From an uncultured Alphaproteobacteria bacterium (GTDB lineage Bacteria; Pseudomonadota; Alphaproteobacteria; Rhodobacterales; Rhodobacteraceae), in NCBI GenBank assembly GCA_902619165.1, contig CACNDI010000006.1:47342-111341 (forward strand): a stretch of DNA of 64,000 bases, in the 5' to 3' direction. The notes beneath the pieces are model-generated. The model ran no database searches. It saw nothing but the letters and a program-made list of their open reading frames with translations, and had not been told where the DNA came from. Of this stretch, positions 29,196 through 38,914 are shown one piece after another. Each line of letters opens with the position of its first letter. Positions within the stretch are counted from its first letter, which is position 1. The position numbers and the translations under genes were made by a program.

Positions 29196-30244
29196 AACAT
29201 TTATGGCTAAGAGCAGAACTTCGTGAAAACGAAAAAAGGGTTGGTCTAACTCCTCAAGGGGCCACTCAATTAATTAAGCAAGGTATAAAAGTATCTGTTG
29301 AGGCGAGCGATACGAGGATCATTTCAACAAAAGACTATAAAGATGCCGGATGCGAAATTGTTTCTGCAGGCTCTTGGGAAAATGCATCAGAAGATGTAAT
29401 TATTTTTGGTCTTAAGGAACTACCAAATAATGATACTCCGTTGAAACATTCGCACATAATGTTTGGACATGCTTTCAAGGGCCAAGTATCCGGGAAGAAA
29501 TTATTGAAAAAATTTAAAAGTGGTGGTGGAACCCTCTATGATATTGAGTATTTAACACAAGACACAGGAAAAAGAGTTGCTGCCTTTGGTTATTGGGCTG
29601 GATTTGCAGGAGCTTACGTAACGCTAAAGGTTTGGATAAGCCAATTAAAGAAAGAAGAGTGCCCCCCTTTATCTGCCTTTAATGACAAACGAAAATTATT
29701 AAAAGAGATATCTAACGAAATCAATTCGATAAAAACTCTTCCATCTGCCATTGTAATTGGTTCATTGGGTCGGGTTGGTACAGGTGTATGTGATTTTTGC
29801 GACGAGTCGTCTTTAAATATTAAAAAATGGGATTTATTTGAAACATCATCCGGTGGGCCTTTCCCCGAAGTCCTTAATCATGAGATATTATTTAACTGCG
29901 TGGTCGCGACTCCAAACACTCCTGTTTTTTTTCAACCAAATTACATTGACTCAAAGCGAAAACTGAGAGTAATAGGTGACATAGCATGTGATCCTGATAG
30001 CGATTATAACCCCATTCCCATTTATAACGAACCGACCACCTGGACTAACCCAAGTTTAAAAATAGCCAATGATCCACCATTGGATATAATGGCAATCGAC
30101 AACTTACCTTCTCTACTGCCAAAAGAAAGCTCAATTGACTTTGCAGAACAAATTTTTCCTTACTTAATGCAGTTAGTTGATAAAAATGATGGCGTTTGGC
30201 AAAGAGCAAAGCAAGTGTTTAAATCAAAACTATTAGAGGTGTAA
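29192..30244 (+). CDS. Saccharopine dehydrogenase, LYS1-like (L-lysine-forming type)
   Basis: LWLRAELRENEKRVGLTPQGATQLIKQGIKVSVE, MFGHAFKGQVSG, YWAGFAGAYVTLKVW; start overlaps the preceding stop (ATGA). Confidence 0.85.
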   Translation: MKHLWLRAELRENEKRVGLTPQGATQLIKQGIKVSVEASDTRIISTKDYKDAGCEIVSAGSWENASEDVIIFGLKELPNNDTPLKHSHIMFGHAFKGQVSGKKLLKKFKSGGGTLYDIEYLTQDTGKRVAAFGYWAGFAGAYVTLKVWISQLKKEECPPLSAFNDKRKLLKEISNEINSIKTLPSAIVIGSLGRVGTGVCDFCDESSLNIKKWDLFETSSGGPFPEVLNHEILFNCVVATPNTPVFFQPNYIDSKRKLRVIGDIACDPDSDYNPIPIYNEPTTWTNPSLKIANDPPLDIMAIDNLPSLLPKESSIDFAEQIFPYLMQLVDKNDGVWQRAKQVFKSKLLEV

Positions 30245-30245
30245 C

Positions 30246-31388
30246 ATGGCAGTACATTGGTGCGGAACAGGATTATCAGCGATCCCTGGATTAAAAAAAC
30301 TCCTTTTGGATGGGAATAATGTTGTTGTTTGGAACAGGACAGTTAGCAAAGCTAAAAAAGCTTTAGAAGGTGTTCAAGTAACAATTTATGAATTCGATAT
30401 TAAATCTTTAGAGGAAAAGTTAGCCCCTACGGACATAATTGTATCAATGCTGCCCGGAGACTGGCATGTTCCTCTGGCAAAATTAGCAATTTCAAAAAAG
30501 GCTCACTTCGTTAGTTCATCCTATATTTCCCCTGAAATGAAAAATCTCCATAATGCTGCACTCAAAGCGGGGGTTTCGTTGGTGAATGAAATAGGCTTAG
30601 ACCCGGGCATAGACCATCTGATGGCTCATAAGCTTGTCAACGAACTCAAAAAGTCAGAGCTAATGAACGCAGAGACTGAGGTTTCTTTTCTGTCATACTG
30701 TGGGGGAGTTCCTAAAGTTCCAAACGAATTCAAATATAAATTCAGTTGGTCGCCCCTTGGAGTATTGAAAGCTTTGAAATCTCCTTCAAGGTCAATAAAA
30801 GATTTCGAAAATTTTGAGGTAAGCCGGCCTTGGGATGCTATAACTTCTTATAACGCACCGCTGAATAATCCAGAAGAATTTGAGGTCTATCCGAACAGAG
30901 ACTCGATACCCTTTATTGAGCAGTACATTTTTGACCGTAATTGGAAAATTAAGCAGTTCGTAAGAGGCACTTTAAGACTAAAAGGATGGGCCCAGGCTTG
31001 GGCAAGTATTTTTAACGAGATAGAAACATTAAATGGACAAGCTGGGGAAAAGCGGTTAATCGAAATGTCCGAACAGTTTTGGCGGGATAACGCTTATGCT
31101 GATAATGAACCAGATCGTGTAATTCTGTGCGTAGATCTTAAGGCTGAACAAAACAATCACGTTATATGGCATAAAACCTATAAAATGGATGCATGGGGTG
31201 ATACAAGGGGAACAGCTATGGCAAGACTTGTGTCGTATCCTGTCTCCTTCGCAGTTAAAGCAATAATTGATAACGACACTGATCACGGCGTTAACGCGGC
31301 CTCAAATAAGTCTTATTTAGTAGACAATTGGCTTGAAGAAATTTCAAGCCTAGCTCAGGAATTTGATATTATTGATCATCTTGCCTAA
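30246..31388 (+). CDS. Saccharopine dehydrogenase/reductase, LYS9-like
   Basis: CGTGLSAIPGLKKLLLDGNNVVVWNRTVSKAKKAL, ASMLPGDWHVPLA-like region, NEIGLDPGIDHLMAHKLV, SYCGGVPKVPNEFKYKFSWSPLGVLKAL. Confidence 0.87.
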   Translation: MAVHWCGTGLSAIPGLKKLLLDGNNVVVWNRTVSKAKKALEGVQVTIYEFDIKSLEEKLAPTDIIVSMLPGDWHVPLAKLAISKKAHFVSSSYISPEMKNLHNAALKAGVSLVNEIGLDPGIDHLMAHKLVNELKKSELMNAETEVSFLSYCGGVPKVPNEFKYKFSWSPLGVLKALKSPSRSIKDFENFEVSRPWDAITSYNAPLNNPEEFEVYPNRDSIPFIEQYIFDRNWKIKQFVRGTLRLKGWAQAWASIFNEIETLNGQAGEKRLIEMSEQFWRDNAYADNEPDRVILCVDLKAEQNNHVIWHKTYKMDAWGDTRGTAMARLVSYPVSFAVKAIIDNDTDHGVNAASNKSYLVDNWLEEISSLAQEFDIIDHLA

Positions 31389-31544
31389 AATTATGAGCGC
31401 AAATAAGCAAAATATAAGGATGGATATTTCCTCTATCTGATGATCTGGTGATAAATTTAGATTTCCTTAATTTAACAAAGTAGCTCTGCGTGATAAATTC
31501 AGTTAATATCGAATAAAGAACATAGTTTTGGAAGGGTTAAATTT

Positions 31545-31912
31545 ATGCTGGATGTAGCCGAAAAGTTTTTTTGGCCCTGTGATGAAGGCAAAGGTTGGGA
31601 AGCTTGCAAAGAATATTGCCATCCCAATGCTATATTCAAAACAGATGCCGACACTCTGATTCACCTCGATAGGCTTGAGGATTATGTTGAATGGATGAAA
31701 GATGCACATTCCATGTTAGCTAATACTAAATTTGAAATTAAGTCTATTGCAGAGGATAAAAAGCGAGGAATGGTGTTGCTATATGCCATTATTTATGCAG
31801 ACAATATTTTGGGTAAGAACCGCAGCCAATTGAAACTGATTATGTTTATGCAATGAAAATTGAAGAAAATAAAATTAAACACATTACAAAAATTTGGTAT
31901 CTAAATATCTAA
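31545..31912 (+). pseudogene. SnoaL/NTF2-like protein with apparent -1 nt frameshift near 31830
   Basis: Track ORF 31545..31856 ends ...NRSQLKLIMFMQ*; shifting frame at ccaatt gives ...NRSQ/IETDYVYAMKIEENKIKHITKIWYLNI*, a natural NTF2-like ending that stops at 31912. Confidence 0.6.
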
Positions 31913-32015
31913 AGACTTGTACAAAACAAAAACCCAACAGCATTTAACAAAAGTAGACTACTATACTTTAAGAGCATCAATCATCATGCTAAGAGGTCTG
32001 TTAAAGTTTAAAAAA

Positions 32016-32043
32016 TTGACATTCCTATGTAAAAAAATATCTA
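32016..32043 (+). promoter_or_regulatory. Candidate sigma70-like promoter (TTGACA-16-TATCTA)
   Basis: TTGACA at 32016-32021 and TATCTA at 32038-32043, 23 nt upstream of the ATG at 32067. Confidence 0.35.
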
Positions 32044-32066
32044 ATCTTGAAGAGGTGGAATAATTA

Positions 32067-32792
32067 ATGTCAGAAAACGGCTTTTTACTAATTGCAGACA
32101 TAAGTGGCTATACAGAATTCGTTAAGCTACATAATTTATCTAAAAAGCCAATTTTTGGTGCTGCCTTGGCAAAGAATTTCGAGTCCCATGCGACTACAAT
32201 AGTAGCAGATCTTTTAGAGACAGTTATAGATGAGGTGGAGCCCACCTTAAGATTAAATAAGCTTGAAGGAGATGCCGCTTTTTTCTTTAGTAGCAATAAA
32301 ATAGGCTCAACATCGGGAGATGAAATTGTTGAAGTCATGGCAAGAGCAAATGCGGCATTCAATAAAAAGCTATCAGATTTGGCCTTTTTAAAAGCATGTG
32401 GCTGTGAACCATGTACGCAGTCGAAAAACTTAAGATTAAAGATTTGCGCTCACAAAGGAAATTTTTCTTTAAATACAATAAGAAATTTTGAAGAACTTTC
32501 AGGAGAAGATGTTATTTTAACTCATCGCATGCTTAAAAACGATATTGAAAGCTCAGAATATTGGCTTGTAACTGACCCTTTTCATAAAACACTTAATTCT
32601 GAGAATAGGAAAAAATTTACCAAAATATCGCAAAATCTAGAAAGCTTTGATAAAGTAAAGCTCAACTATTTGGAACTGGGTTCTCCCGAGCCACGAAACG
32701 AAAGTGTAGAGAAAAGATCAAGAGCCTACAATTGGATACGTCAGGCTGGATACTTTAGTTCCGCAATGTTTAGGAAAAAAAGAGCTAGGTAA
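32067..32792 (+). CDS. DUF2652-type adenylate-cyclase-like protein
   Basis: FLLIADISGYTEFVKLHNLSK ... LNKLEGDAAFFFS ... CGCEPC; cyclase-like N-terminal motif. Confidence 0.75.
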   Translation: MSENGFLLIADISGYTEFVKLHNLSKKPIFGAALAKNFESHATTIVADLLETVIDEVEPTLRLNKLEGDAAFFFSSNKIGSTSGDEIVEVMARANAAFNKKLSDLAFLKACGCEPCTQSKNLRLKICAHKGNFSLNTIRNFEELSGEDVILTHRMLKNDIESSEYWLVTDPFHKTLNSENRKKFTKISQNLESFDKVKLNYLELGSPEPRNESVEKRSRAYNWIRQAGYFSSAMFRKKRAR

Positions 32793-32819
32793 ACTAATTA
32801 TTCAAAGGTTCAAATTCAT

Positions 32820-34244
32820 ATGAAAACCAATAAACACGTCATTTGGGATTTTGTATCAAGAAATCAAAAAAGATTCCAAGAGCTCGCTGACAAAGTTTGG
32901 TCAACTCCTGAAACATGCTACTCGGAGCAAAACTCTATGAGTGCCCATGTTGATGAGTTAAGATATCATGGTTTCTCTGTGACAAAGGGTATAGCTAACA
33001 TACCAACAGCTTTTATAGGAGAATATGGTAATGGTGGCCCAATAATTGCGTTTCTGGGAGAGTACGATGCGTTGGCGGGCCTTAGCCAAAAGGCAAATGT
33101 CTTTCATCAAGACCCAATCAAAAAAGGTGCGAATGGGCATGGCTGCGGTCATAATCTTTTGGGCTCAGCATCCATGCAAGCTGCGGTTGCTCTTAGGGAC
33201 TGGTTAAAAGACTCAGATTTACCAGGAGTTGTTAGATATTATGGCTGTCCAGCCGAAGAAGGCGGCGCAGCAAAAACATTTATGGTTCGTGACAAAATAT
33301 TTAAAGATGTAGACGCGGCAATTACATGGCACCCGGGATGCTTGCCGGGGATTGTTAAAGGGTCAAGCCTTGCAAACTGTCGCGTAGACTTCACATTTGA
33401 AGGTAGGGCTAGCCATGCAGCTGTTTCTCCTCACCTTGGACGCTCTGCTTTGGATGCAATAGAATTAATGAACGTTGGTGTTAACTATATGAGAGAACAT
33501 ATGCCTGATAAAGCTCGCATTCACTACGCTCTAATTGATGGTGGGGGCATTTCTCCTAACGTGGTCCAAGCAAAAGCGCAAGTCAGGTATGTTGTACGAG
33601 ATGAAACTACACCTAAAATGATGGAATTACTTGAAAGAGTAAAGCAAATAGCAAAAGGTGCAGCTCTTATGACACAAACAAAAGTCAAGACCAAGATATT
33701 AGCTGGTGTCTCTAATCTAGTTTATAACGAAACACTTGGGAATATTATGCAAGGTAATCTAGACCAATTAGGTGCTCCAGAATTTAGTAAAGAAGATCAT
33801 TTATACGCAAAGAAGTATCAAGACACATTAACTAGAAAAGATATAGAAAGTGCCTATTCTAACGCTGGTATAGATCTAGTTGAGGGGCAAGTATTGGCAG
33901 AAACAGTGGTAGCAGGTGATGTGAAGCCAGTCGACATGGGAGGTTCTACAGACGTAGCTGATGTTAGCTGGGTTGTTCCCACGGTTTCACTTTGGGGAGC
34001 AAACTATGCTATTGGTACACCTTTCCATTCGTGGCAAATGACAGCGCAAGGCAAATCATCTATAGCGATTAAAGGAATGACCCACGCCGCAATGGTAATG
34101 GCGGCTACAGGTTATGATTTAATATCAAATAAAACGTTTCTTGATGATGCTTGGAGCGAGCATAATAAAACAATTGAAAAAAGAAGCTACATGTTACCTA
34201 TTTCGCTTTCCGCATCACCCCCAATCAAGGAGATGGCTCCCTAG
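32820..34244 (+). CDS. M20-family amidohydrolase (AbgB-like)
   Basis: FLGEYDALAGLSQKA, GHGCGHNLLGSASMQAAVAL, YGCPAEEGGAAKTFMV, HPGC, MGGSTDVADVSWVVPT. Confidence 0.92.
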   Translation: MKTNKHVIWDFVSRNQKRFQELADKVWSTPETCYSEQNSMSAHVDELRYHGFSVTKGIANIPTAFIGEYGNGGPIIAFLGEYDALAGLSQKANVFHQDPIKKGANGHGCGHNLLGSASMQAAVALRDWLKDSDLPGVVRYYGCPAEEGGAAKTFMVRDKIFKDVDAAITWHPGCLPGIVKGSSLANCRVDFTFEGRASHAAVSPHLGRSALDAIELMNVGVNYMREHMPDKARIHYALIDGGGISPNVVQAKAQVRYVVRDETTPKMMELLERVKQIAKGAALMTQTKVKTKILAGVSNLVYNETLGNIMQGNLDQLGAPEFSKEDHLYAKKYQDTLTRKDIESAYSNAGIDLVEGQVLAETVVAGDVKPVDMGGSTDVADVSWVVPTVSLWGANYAIGTPFHSWQMTAQGKSSIAIKGMTHAAMVMAATGYDLISNKTFLDDAWSEHNKTIEKRSYMLPISLSASPPIKEMAP

Positions 34245-34322
34245 AAAAAAATACACAAGTTTTCATTTTGCACTTCTTTTAAATTAGAATATCATTGAGC
34301 GTTAGATAATTGTGGGGGAAAT

Positions 34323-35036
34323 ATGCCAGAAATAGATATTGCTTACTTACCTATAGTGGGTCGCGGAGAACAAATAAATATTGTATGCGCAATGCATGGA
34401 ATTAAAGTGAACCTTAAAATATCAAAGCCCATGGGTGAAGATTTCGATAAAGACAGTGAAGCACCTTTTGGAACAGTGCCGTGGATGAAGGACCATTCCA
34501 ACGGTCTAGAGCTTAATGACTCTATGGCTATCGTCCAGTATTTAGTAACAAAATATGAAGGGCCTTTAACACCAAAGTCACCTGATCAGGCTGCAATAAT
34601 AGGAAATTACTGGGCTTGGTGCCAAGATTATTATTCTTTTGTACTTTCGCCCTTTCATGACATCATAACTGGGCATAACGAACCGTTTTGGCGAAATTTA
34701 AGGCTCACTGATACTCTTGCCGAAGGAGGTAAAGAAACAGGAATAAAAAACTTAACAGAACTTCACGGCAAAAGAGCAGAAAGACTTGAGCAAGACTTAA
34801 AGAAATCGTCTTCAGGCCCATTTCTTACAGGAGGAGACTGTTCATACGCAGACATATTTTTGTATACTTGCGTTCGGACAACACAAAAAACAGGAGGCTT
34901 TGGGATACTTAGGGAAGTTTGTGGAGATGATCCTTTTCAAGCATATCCTAAAATTTTGGAAGTATGTGATGCAGTTGAGAAAATTGAAAAAGTTAAGGAA
35001 ACTGTGGGAAGTAAATTTTCTGACTGTCCGATCTAG
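34323..35036 (+). CDS. Glutathione S-transferase family protein
   Basis: YLPIVGRGEQINIVCAMHGIKV, FGTVPWMKDHSNGLELNDSMAIVQYLVTKY, GGDCSYADIFLY. Confidence 0.88.
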   Translation: MPEIDIAYLPIVGRGEQINIVCAMHGIKVNLKISKPMGEDFDKDSEAPFGTVPWMKDHSNGLELNDSMAIVQYLVTKYEGPLTPKSPDQAAIIGNYWAWCQDYYSFVLSPFHDIITGHNEPFWRNLRLTDTLAEGGKETGIKNLTELHGKRAERLEQDLKKSSSGPFLTGGDCSYADIFLYTCVRTTQKTGGFGILREVCGDDPFQAYPKILEVCDAVEKIEKVKETVGSKFSDCPI

Positions 35037-35065
35037 TAAAGAAAAGACTAAAGCATAAAATAGAT

Positions 35066-35362
35066 GTGATGAAAATTTCATTGATTGAGCGCTATCAAGT
35101 TCAAGACGTAAGGCACTATGAACTGGATGAAACTAAAATTGAGGCTGATTTTGGTTCAACAGAGAATTTTGAAGAAGCTCTTTTTTCTTCTGAGTGGAGA
35201 GAAGATACGCATTTTTTAAATCTGTTACATAAGTACGGGAAAGAAGTAAATTTTAAACAAAATCAGCAACAGTGGAGTGATTTCTCAATTCAAGAAGGAC
35301 ATATAAAAACAGATGGTAAGGGTAATAAAATTAAAGAAGATGGGACTTCCGAAAAATTATAA
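35066..35362 (+). CDS. Hypothetical protein, 98 aa
   Basis: Intact acidic/charged ORF 30 nt downstream of the GST gene; no recognised family. Confidence 0.55.
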   Translation: MMKISLIERYQVQDVRHYELDETKIEADFGSTENFEEALFSSEWREDTHFLNLLHKYGKEVNFKQNQQQWSDFSIQEGHIKTDGKGNKIKEDGTSEKL

Positions 35363-35423
35363 AAAATTGACACTTCCAAATTTACCAAAAAAAACTATAA
35401 CTTCTATTCATTTATAAATAATA

Positions 35424-36356
35424 ATGATCAGTTCTCTTTTAGGACTTGCTCCCTTTCCTCTTTTAATTCTACTGGGTATGTTTTTCGGTGTATTCAAGAT
35501 TTTCGATCTTCAAAATGCTCGAACATTTAACCTATTTATTTTTTATGTTGCCATTCCTTCCGTAATCTTTGAGGCAGTTACTAAAAGCAATCAGGAGAAT
35601 ATCAACTTTGGTCTTTTAGCATCGTATTTTGTGATGCAAACGATAGTTGGTTTACTAGCTTTTTACATAACACATAAATTTTTTCTTAGAACCAAACCTG
35701 AAGCAATCATTTGGGGTCTCTCTGTTGCCCTATCAAATCATGTGTTGATTGTATTACCTCTTTCACAGATTTTTTTTGATGAAAGTATATCACTCCATGT
35801 TTCCAGCATAGTCGTGATGGACTCTGTAATACTTATTTCTATCGTGACGCTTGGCCTTGAATATGTAAGTAAAATAAAAGTTGATTTACGAAAATATTCT
35901 CTAGATTTATTAAAAAACCCTCTGGTAATAGCAGTACTGGTGTCTGTTATTGTAAAAACTTCGGGAATAAACTTAAATGATAGTATTGCTGAAACTATTA
36001 CATCTAAGCTTGCCCAGACTACAATGCCGATAGGTTTGATATCAATGGGGATAATTTTATCGCATTATTTAAACAGAGTATTAACAAGCCTCACCGTTAC
36101 TATTTCTTTTCTTAAGTTACTTTTTGCGCCTTTAGCATTACTAATAATAACCGGTTTTTTCTACCAATTTAATTATCCAAACAATTTTTTAGGAACATTT
36201 TTAGTATCACTTGGCCCATGCGGGGCCTTTTCTTTAGCCCTATGTGCGGCATATAATGTAAATCCAAGCGAAATAGTTAAGGCAATTTTTGTCACCACTG
36301 TTATTTCTTTTTTTATTTTAACCCTGTTTATAGGAATTGTATTAAATAACCTGTAA
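35424..36356 (+). CDS. AEC family transporter (auxin efflux carrier-like)
   Basis: 310 aa polytopic; GMFFGVFKIFDLQNARTFNLFIFYVAIPSVIFEA, LKNPLVIAVLVSVIVKTSGINLN, TTMPIGLISMGIIL. Confidence 0.88.
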   Translation: MISSLLGLAPFPLLILLGMFFGVFKIFDLQNARTFNLFIFYVAIPSVIFEAVTKSNQENINFGLLASYFVMQTIVGLLAFYITHKFFLRTKPEAIIWGLSVALSNHVLIVLPLSQIFFDESISLHVSSIVVMDSVILISIVTLGLEYVSKIKVDLRKYSLDLLKNPLVIAVLVSVIVKTSGINLNDSIAETITSKLAQTTMPIGLISMGIILSHYLNRVLTSLTVTISFLKLLFAPLALLIITGFFYQFNYPNNFLGTFLVSLGPCGAFSLALCAAYNVNPSEIVKAIFVTTVISFFILTLFIGIVLNNL

Positions 36357-36519
36357 TATTTTATTTTGATGGCACTCCAGGAATCGAATTAATCTAATAC
36401 GAATACCATTATGAAAGGCCTTTGAATAATGAGATAAAGGCACTATATAAGGGGCAGAATAGTCAACCCTATTATGCAACTAACAAAAGAGCAGATTTGC
36501 GATTTTTAAGGAACACACC

Positions 36520-37431
36520 ATGTCTTTCAGACCTATAAAGGAAAAAAAATTAGCTCAACCATTCACCGAAGGAGCAGGAGTAAGTCTCTTTAGAGCATTT
36601 GGTTTTAGTGATCCAGATGAATGTGACCCTTTTCTTATGCTAGACGACTTCAGAAATGATGATCCTGAAAAATTTAAAGCTGGTTTTCCATGGCATCCTC
36701 ATAGAGGAATAGAGACGATTACATATGTACTTGATGGAACTGTGGAACACCAAGACAGTCTTGGAAATAGAGGTAGCTTGATTGGTGGAGACGTACAGTG
36801 GATGACAGCCGGTTCAGGTATATTGCATCAGGAAATGCCGCTCGGTAACAAAAAAGGCCAAATGCATGGGTTTCAGCTTTGGGCTAACCTCCCCTCTTCT
36901 CAAAAAATGGTGGCTCCTCGTTATCAGGACGTCAGCGGTTCAGATATACCATTGATCGAAGATGATGATGGCTCAAAAATAAAAATAATTGTTGGTGATT
37001 ATAAGGGCATTAAGGGACCAGTGGACGGAATTGCAGCAGAACCACAATACTTTGATATTTATATCCCCCCTTGTACAAAAAAAGAGATCAAAATCGATGC
37101 ATACAGAAATTGCTTTGCCTATATTTTTCAGGGAAGTGCCGATTTTGCATATTCTTCTAAACCTATTGGTATAAGAATAGAAAAAGAATTAAAGGGTGAA
37201 GAGTTGAATATTAGGGATTTATCAGGAAACAGAACATTAATTCGGTTCGACACTGGTGACTCAGTCTCTTTAATATCTGGAAAAGATGGAGTTCGGTTCC
37301 TATTGATATCAGGAAAACCCATTCAAGAACCTGTAGCGTGGCATGGCCCTATAGTGATGAACACGCAAGCGGAGCTAGCACAAGCTTTTAATGAACTTAG
37401 AAATGGGACTTTCATAAAACCTTTACATTAA
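36520..37431 (+). CDS. Pirin family protein
   Basis: DPFLMLDDFRNDDPEKFKAGFPWHPHRGIETITYVLDGTVEHQDSLGNRGSLIGGDVQWMTAGSGILHQEMP. Confidence 0.96.
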   Translation: MSFRPIKEKKLAQPFTEGAGVSLFRAFGFSDPDECDPFLMLDDFRNDDPEKFKAGFPWHPHRGIETITYVLDGTVEHQDSLGNRGSLIGGDVQWMTAGSGILHQEMPLGNKKGQMHGFQLWANLPSSQKMVAPRYQDVSGSDIPLIEDDDGSKIKIIVGDYKGIKGPVDGIAAEPQYFDIYIPPCTKKEIKIDAYRNCFAYIFQGSADFAYSSKPIGIRIEKELKGEELNIRDLSGNRTLIRFDTGDSVSLISGKDGVRFLLISGKPIQEPVAWHGPIVMNTQAELAQAFNELRNGTFIKPLH

Positions 37432-37471
37432 TATTGTAAATATCTGTTTCTAAAGAATAATAACCAATTGA

Positions 37472-38158
37472 TTAAATTAACAAATAGCTCTTTATTAGCT
37501 TGTCATTTAGCTGATCGTATTTGCCGTTCCACGCTATTTTTCCCTTCACTAAAAAATAAAAATGATCCGCTAATGTAGAAAGTTTCTCTAAGGATTTATC
37601 TACTATAATAATGGATAAGCCCGACTTCTTTAAAGTTGCCAGCACATCCCAAATCTCTTTTTGTATCAAAGGAGAAAGCCCCTCAGTTGCCTCATCTAAA
37701 ATCAATAATTTTGGGTTTGTCATTAGTGCCCGCCCAATTGATAACATTTGCTGCTCGCCTCCAGACAATGAACCACCTAATTGATACTTTCTATCAAGCA
37801 GTCTTGGGAACAGATCATAAATTTTTTTTTGATCCCATTCCCCCTTTTTGGCGCTTACCAACAAATTTTCATGAACAGTAAGGTTTGAAAATATTCTTCT
37901 TCCTTCTGGCACAAGACCAATGCCGAGTTTCGCTATTTGAAAATCAATCAAATCATGTATTTTGACTGAATTGAATTTTATCAGTCCGCTTTTTTCACTT
38001 ATAATACCACACACACAATGAATAAGTGTGGTCTTCCCCATACCATTTCTTCCCATCAAAGCAATAACGGATCCCTCATTAACTAGAAAATCAACTTCAG
38101 AAAGAGCAATGCTTCCACCGTAAAAAGCGCTAAGTTTTTTTGCTTCAAGTAAGCTCAT
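37472..38158 (-). CDS. livF: Branched-chain amino acid-type ABC transporter ATP-binding protein (LivF-like)
   Basis: Walker A GRNGMGKTT, LSGGEQQMLSIGRALMTNPKLLILDEATEGLSP. Confidence 0.92.
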   Translation of the reverse strand: MSLLEAKKLSAFYGGSIALSEVDFLVNEGSVIALMGRNGMGKTTLIHCVCGIISEKSGLIKFNSVKIHDLIDFQIAKLGIGLVPEGRRIFSNLTVHENLLVSAKKGEWDQKKIYDLFPRLLDRKYQLGGSLSGGEQQMLSIGRALMTNPKLLILDEATEGLSPLIQKEIWDVLATLKKSGLSIIIVDKSLEKLSTLADHFYFLVKGKIAWNGKYDQLNDKLIKSYLLI

Positions 38159-38910
38159 TAATCGCCCCCTAAATAAGCATTTTGTACTAACTTACTCCTC
38201 CTAATCTTTTCTACACTGCCACTTTCAATAATTTCTCCTTCGTTTAGCACAGAGATTTTATCTGCTAATGCAAAAACTGCTTGCATATCATGTTCTATAA
38301 GAAATATCGGCATAATTTTTTTTATGCTTTTAAGTAATTCAATTAATTTAGAACTCTCTGCCTGATCAAGACCTGCAAAAGGTTCATCTAATAATAATAT
38401 TTTTGGACGCATCGCAAGTGCCATTGCTAACTCTAGTTTTCTTTTATCTCCATGACTTAGCGTCGACGCAACTTTTGTTCCCAGGGTTTCTAAAGATAAT
38501 TGATTTAATATTTGATATACAAAACTAGATTCTGATGAGTTACTTTGAAATTTTCTAAACAGCATTTTGAGGATACTTCTTTTCTGTTTCACCGCTAGTA
38601 AAATATTTTCAAATACGGTCATAGACCCAATAATTGATGATACTTGGAAGCTTCTAATACATCCACGGTGAACTCTTGCAATTTCACTTAAGTGATTGAC
38701 CTTTCTATCTAGAAGCATTACCACGCCTTGGTCTGGTTTTAGCTCTCCAGATATCATTTTTATTAAAGTAGTTTTCCCTGCTCCATTGGGACCAATAAGA
38801 GCATGTAATTGATTTGATATCACCGTCAGACTAATATCTTTTGCAACAACTACGTTGCCAAAACACTTGTTGATACCAGATAGCTTTAAAATTTCTTTTT
38901 TTTCGGCCAT
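38158..38910 (-). CDS. livG: ABC transporter ATP-binding protein (LivG-like)
   Basis: GPNGAGKTTLIKMISG, LSHGDKRKLELAMALAMRPKILLLDEPFAGL. Confidence 0.92.
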   Translation of the reverse strand: MAEKKEILKLSGINKCFGNVVVAKDISLTVISNQLHALIGPNGAGKTTLIKMISGELKPDQGVVMLLDRKVNHLSEIARVHRGCIRSFQVSSIIGSMTVFENILLAVKQKRSILKMLFRKFQSNSSESSFVYQILNQLSLETLGTKVASTLSHGDKRKLELAMALAMRPKILLLDEPFAGLDQAESSKLIELLKSIKKIMPIFLIEHDMQAVFALADKISVLNEGEIIESGSVEKIRRSKLVQNAYLGGD

Positions 38911-38914
38911 TGAC

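Noticed and set aside
35367-35401. TTGACA ... TATAAC upstream of the AEC transporter
   Set aside because: Spacer is 23 nt, too long for a standard sigma70 promoter.
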